A stretch of DNA of 64,000 bases from Bacteroidota bacterium (lineage in GTDB: Bacteria; Bacteroidota; Bacteroidia; Cytophagales; Cyclobacteriaceae), in assembly GCA_018266435.1 (NCBI GenBank), contig JAFEAL010000002.1, forward strand, positions 186,001-250,000. The letters run 5' to 3'. The notes under the pieces were generated by a model. It ran no database searches, was not told the DNA's origin, and saw nothing but the letters and a program-made list of their open reading frames with translations. The position numbers and the translations under genes are program-made. Below, piece by piece: positions 61,361 to 64,000 of the stretch (position 1 is the first letter of the stretch; each line of letters opens with the position of its first letter).

Positions 61361-62038
61361 ATGAAAATTCTGATCATCGAAGACGAACATGAGTTACAAT
61401 CGGCTATTACCGGTTACCTAAAATCTGAAGGCTACATCTGTGAACAAGCCATTTCATTCAAAGAAGCTTCTGAAAAAATTGATATCTACGTTTATGACTG
61501 TGTACTGGTTGACATTGGGCTGCCCGATGGCAGCGGCCTGCAACTGGTAGAGATGCTGAAAAAAAAATTAAAAAATTCGGGAGTCATCATCATCACAGCA
61601 AAAAACTCACTCGAAGACAAAATCAGCGGGCTTGATATCGGAGCCGATGATTACTTAACCAAACCCTTCAATCTTTCTGAGCTTAACGCCCGCATCCGTT
61701 CTGTGTTGCGTAGAAGAAAATTTGAAGGCCAGAAAGAAATTGAGTTCAACGAGATTCGTGTCAACCCGGAAATCCTTCAGGCGCACGTGTTGGGAAAGCC
61801 GGTTTCATTAACTAAAAAAGAATTTGATTTGCTTCTTTTTTTTCTCTCAAATCAAAAGAAAGTGCTCACTAAAGAATCCATTGCCGAGCACCTTTGGGGT
61901 GATTACATTGACTCGGCCGATAATTTCGATTTTATTTATGTGCACATCAGTAATTTACGAAAAAAACTGGTGGAGCACGGTGCCCGCGATTATCTTCACA
62001 CCGTGTATGGGGTGGGGTACAAATTTGCCGACACATGA
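61361..62038 (+). CDS. OmpR-family response regulator
   Basis: A 225-aa receiver-winged-helix regulator. The receiver (1-115) has Glu7/Asp8 in LIIEDEHE, phosphoacceptor Asp51 (VLVDIGLPDG) and the conserved Lys in DYLTKPFN. The Trans_reg_C winged helix (about 128-222) shows SLTKKEFDLLLFFLSNQ, VLTKESIAEHLWGDY and VHISNLRKKL. It overlaps the kinase gene by four bases (ATGA). It probably binds the CTTAAG-N5 direct repeats upstream of itself and of the gene at 59322. Confidence 0.95.
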   Translation: MKILIIEDEHELQSAITGYLKSEGYICEQAISFKEASEKIDIYVYDCVLVDIGLPDGSGLQLVEMLKKKLKNSGVIIITAKNSLEDKISGLDIGADDYLTKPFNLSELNARIRSVLRRRKFEGQKEIEFNEIRVNPEILQAHVLGKPVSLTKKEFDLLLFFLSNQKKVLTKESIAEHLWGDYIDSADNFDFIYVHISNLRKKLVEHGARDYLHTVYGVGYKFADT

Positions 62039-63303
62039 AGTTGCTCAATAAAACAACTCTTTATTTTATCAGCGTTTCATTGGTTATTTTTTGTTTAGGA
62101 GGCATTCTCTTCTACACATTTTTTGATCTGATCATTGACCGTGACATTGCCCATAAACTTAACGAACGGAAAATCTACAGCCTGAAACAACTAGAAAAAA
62201 CAGACAGCTTGTTGCTGTATCAAAAATACTCGGCCAACATACTTCACCTCAGGCTCACTTCTCAACCTGAAACTACTCCCGAAACTTTTTCAGACACCAC
62301 CATTTATGATGATGTGCTGGAAGAACCCATCATGTACCGGCAACTTTCGTTTGTTAAAAAGATTGATGGTAAAAATTATTTTATTCAAGTAAGAAGGGCA
62401 GCGATAGAACATAAATCTTTGCTCGAGGGTGTCATTCTGCTGGAGGGCTTGCTCTTCCTGGCTTTTGTAACCGTGCTTACCTTGGTGAATAACAAAGTCT
62501 CCAAGCGTATCTGGCAACCGTTTTATCTCATCCTTGATAAAATTGGGCGGTATCAGGTAGACCTGGCTCAAAGTATGGTCTTGCCCAAAAGCGCGATTGA
62601 TGAGTTTAACGAACTGGCCAAGACAATTGAAACCATGACCGACAAGATCAACCGCGAGTTTAATATTCTCAAAGAGTTTACAGAAAACGCCTCTCATGAA
62701 ATTCAAACTCCTTTAGCAATTGTAAAAAACAAACTCGAAATTCTGCTTCAATCTCCTGATCTTTCCAGTGAACAAATGAACCTGATCAACTCTGCTTCTC
62801 TTGCGGCCAACCGATTATCAAAACTCAACGAAGCACTAATCATCCTTTCAAAGATTGAAAACCGGCAGTTTCATGAAACCACCAATTTGTGCGTCAATGA
62901 TGAAATAGACCGCCTTTACGCCAATTTGGATGAATTGATCAAAATGAAAGGGCTGCAAATAGAGAAAAACTATGCGCAACCGATGGTTATAAAAATGAAC
63001 ACTCATTTGCTGGGTGTCTTGCTTGAAAATATTATCACTAACTCAATTAAGCACAATATTACCGGAGGTAATATCCATATTGCCATTACAGACCAGACAT
63101 TAACAGTAAGTAACACGGGTGAGCCCCTGAAAATCGCTTCTGAAAAATTATTTCAGCGGTTTGTTAAATCGAATGTTAAATCTCAATCATTGGGCCTGGG
63201 GCTTTCGATTATAAAAGCCATTTGCAACACGTATTCATTTTATGTTACCTATGTAGAAGAAGGCGGGTGGCACACCATTTCCATACAAACTGATCAGGTA
63301 TAA
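62035..63303 (+). CDS. Sensor histidine kinase partner
   Basis: A 422-aa HisKA/HATPase kinase. Two membrane helices (about 9-30 and 133-151) flank a periplasmic domain of about 100 residues. The dimerisation box ENASHEIQTPLAIVKNKLEIL carries phosphoacceptor His221. The N, G1 and G2 boxes are LLENIITNSIKHN, GEPLKIASEKLF and GLGLSIIKAI. It phosphorylates the upstream regulator; the ligand of its periplasmic domain is unknown. It resembles the RprXY type of Bacteroidota two-component system. Confidence 0.94.
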   Translation: MKLLNKTTLYFISVSLVIFCLGGILFYTFFDLIIDRDIAHKLNERKIYSLKQLEKTDSLLLYQKYSANILHLRLTSQPETTPETFSDTTIYDDVLEEPIMYRQLSFVKKIDGKNYFIQVRRAAIEHKSLLEGVILLEGLLFLAFVTVLTLVNNKVSKRIWQPFYLILDKIGRYQVDLAQSMVLPKSAIDEFNELAKTIETMTDKINREFNILKEFTENASHEIQTPLAIVKNKLEILLQSPDLSSEQMNLINSASLAANRLSKLNEALIILSKIENRQFHETTNLCVNDEIDRLYANLDELIKMKGLQIEKNYAQPMVIKMNTHLLGVLLENIITNSIKHNITGGNIHIAITDQTLTVSNTGEPLKIASEKLFQRFVKSNVKSQSLGLGLSIIKAICNTYSFYVTYVEEGGWHTISIQTDQV

Positions 63304-63465
63304 CCGTTGAAAAATAATCATCATATCAAATCTTAAGCCGCCCGTATGAACCGGGGTGGTTAAAATTATGCTCCGGAGTCTTTCGTTAATAAGCCTGGTA
63401 GTACAACCGGTATAGTACTTGTTTGCTGGCTTCTGAAATAGAATAAACAGTATGCCCTTATACGC

Positions 63466-63493
63466 AAAAAACCTCAGAGGTTATCTGAGGTTT
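63466..63493 (-). terminator. Terminator downstream of tRNA-Val
   Basis: A perfect 10-bp stem (AAACCTCAGA / TCTGAGGTTT, 63469-63493, loop of five bases). On the minus strand it is followed by a run of six T and lies just after the tRNA 3' end. Confidence 0.75.
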
Positions 63494-63496
63494 GAG

Positions 63497-63571
63497 TGGG
63501 AGCTGAGGGGTTCGAACCCCCGACCCTCTGCTTGTAAGGCAGATGCTCTGAACCAGCTGAGCTAAGCTCCC
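63497..63571 (-). tRNA. tRNA-Val (anticodon UAC)
   Basis: A 75-nt cloverleaf on the minus strand. The acceptor stem GGGAGCT pairs with AGCTCCC and the discriminator base is A. The D-arm is TAGCTCAGCTGGTTCAGAGCA. The anticodon loop CTTACAA holds TAC between TCTGC and GCAGA. The T-arm carries GTTCGAA. No 3' CCA is encoded, so it must be added post-transcriptionally. It decodes GUN valine codons, chiefly GUA and GUG. Confidence 0.96.
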
Positions 63572-63585
63572 TTTTTTAAGGACTG

Positions 63586-63618
63586 CAAAGGTAATGCAGA
63601 ATTTCAATTGACCAAAAA
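63586..63618 (-). promoter_or_regulatory. tRNA-Val promoter (-33 / -7)
   Basis: On the minus strand TTTTTG (63618-63613), 19 bases, then TACCTTTG (63593-63586): full match to the Bacteroidota consensus, 15 bases before the tRNA 5' end. Confidence 0.7.
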
Positions 63619-63632
63619 GGAATTAAAAAATC

Positions 63633-64000
63633 CTATCCGCTGATTTTTCTAAACAAGTCTGAGGCTTCAAGCACTAATAGTTTAGAGCCTGAACCAAACT
63701 GAATATTAGCCACGGTGTCTTTTCCCATTTTTTTTACAAAATTCACTTTGCCTTTGCCGTGGTGCAGGTGAAATAGTTCACTGCCCGTTTTAAGTTTGAG
63801 CAACTGCTCTTGGGTATAGGGTTCTGCCACATAATCGGGTAACGGTGAAATGATGGGCAGGTGTGTTTCTTGAGGTATTTCTTGAATTGCCTCGTTGTGT
63901 TGTGGCTCGGGCGGTGTTTCTGTTGTTACCACTAGCTTAGGAAGTCCGATTGCCAATCGGTTGAGCACAGCATTGCGCGCTTGTTTATTTTCAACTGCTT
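63633..64000 (-). CDS. C-terminal fragment of an unknown protein (5' end outside window)
   Basis: The frame is open to the window edge; the GTG at 63968 is probably internal because upstream codons continue without stop (ENKQARNAV just before it). A Pro/Glu-rich linker leads to a small beta-barrel-like end (SELFHLHHGKGKVNFVKKMG, then ANIQFGSGSKLLVLEASDL). That end resembles the Tudor-like tail found after UvrD/PcrA helicases, but this is a weak match by eye. The function cannot be assigned. Confidence 0.5.
   Translation of the reverse strand, partial: AVENKQARNAVLNRLAIGLPKLVVTTETPPEPQHNEAIQEIPQETHLPIISPLPDYVAEPYTQEQLLKLKTGSELFHLHHGKGKVNFVKKMGKDTVANIQFGSGSKLLVLEASDLFRKISG

Noticed and set aside
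63497-63571. tRNA-Val as an integration site
   Set aside because: No direct repeat of the tRNA 3' end and no integrase gene are visible within the window, though the flank beyond 64000 is not seen.
1-64000. CRISPR arrays, insertion sequences, integrases, phage genes, toxin-antitoxin or restriction systems
   Set aside because: None was seen: no spaced direct repeats, no transposase or integrase motifs, and no abrupt change in base composition.

Overview
The window is chromosomal core DNA of a Bacteroidota bacterium, most likely of the order Cytophagales. The evidence is a type IX secretion C-terminal sorting domain, an Oar-like TonB-dependent receptor, two LytS/LytTR two-component pairs, 30S S16 and NusB with long lineage-type extensions, absence of Shine-Dalgarno sequences, and many matches to the Bacteroidota promoter (-33 TTTG/TTG, -7 TAnnTTTG). 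DNA is moderately AT-rich throughout. No insertion sequence, phage gene, CRISPR array or clear foreign island was seen, and no gap between genes exceeds about 300 bases.

Layout. 1-3137: end of a T9SS-exported protein, then a lipoprotein oligopeptidase B. 3248-9809: ftsK, a lolA-like gene, pyrF, a DUF2851 gene and a polytopic membrane protein. 9858-13257: a NeuD/PglD-type acyltransferase facing an acs-GNAT-DUF3127 operon. 13384-15569: aspartate aminotransferase and heptose-7-phosphate kinase. 15576-18783: a CarboxypepD_reg-like protein and LytS/LytTR pair 1. 18785-25751: a minus-strand run of sucA, a YCII gene, sucB, an M15 peptidase and a D-aminoacylase homologue. 25910-28934: rpsP-rimM and LytS/LytTR pair 2. 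28956-33517: a membrane zinc-ribbon protein, dxs with an alpha/beta hydrolase, and scpA. 33534-43368: a minus-strand run of nusB, ytxH, DUF1573, yajC, ybbR, coaE and RND efflux system 1. 43503-47863: two ABC exporter half-transporters, convergent around an outer-membrane protein. 48067-52885: an Oar-like receptor and an MltF-like transglycosylase. 52926-59132: tetR and RND efflux system 2. 59322-63303: a secreted Ig-like protein and an OmpR-type two-component system. 63466-64000: tRNA-Val and a partial gene.

How the genes work together. Housekeeping functions dominate: chromosome segregation (FtsK, ScpA), envelope export (YajC, LolA), central carbon metabolism (2-oxoglutarate dehydrogenase E1/E2, Acs), isoprenoid, CoA and pyrimidine synthesis, translation, and two complete tripartite efflux pumps. 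The most interesting regulatory signal is an 11-bp-period direct repeat, CTTAAG-N5-CTTAAG, upstream of the secreted Ig-like gene, with a near-copy (CTTAAG-N5-CTGAAG) upstream of the adjacent OmpR-type regulator. This suggests a small self-regulating envelope circuit. Also notable are three AACA-N-TGTT operator candidates around the tetR efflux operon, a convergent ABC pair whose motifs are complementary as in asymmetric heterodimeric exporters, a D-aminoacylase homologue without the usual HxH metal motif, and intrinsic terminators placed directly before start codons. Nothing amounts to a clearly new defence or mobile system.
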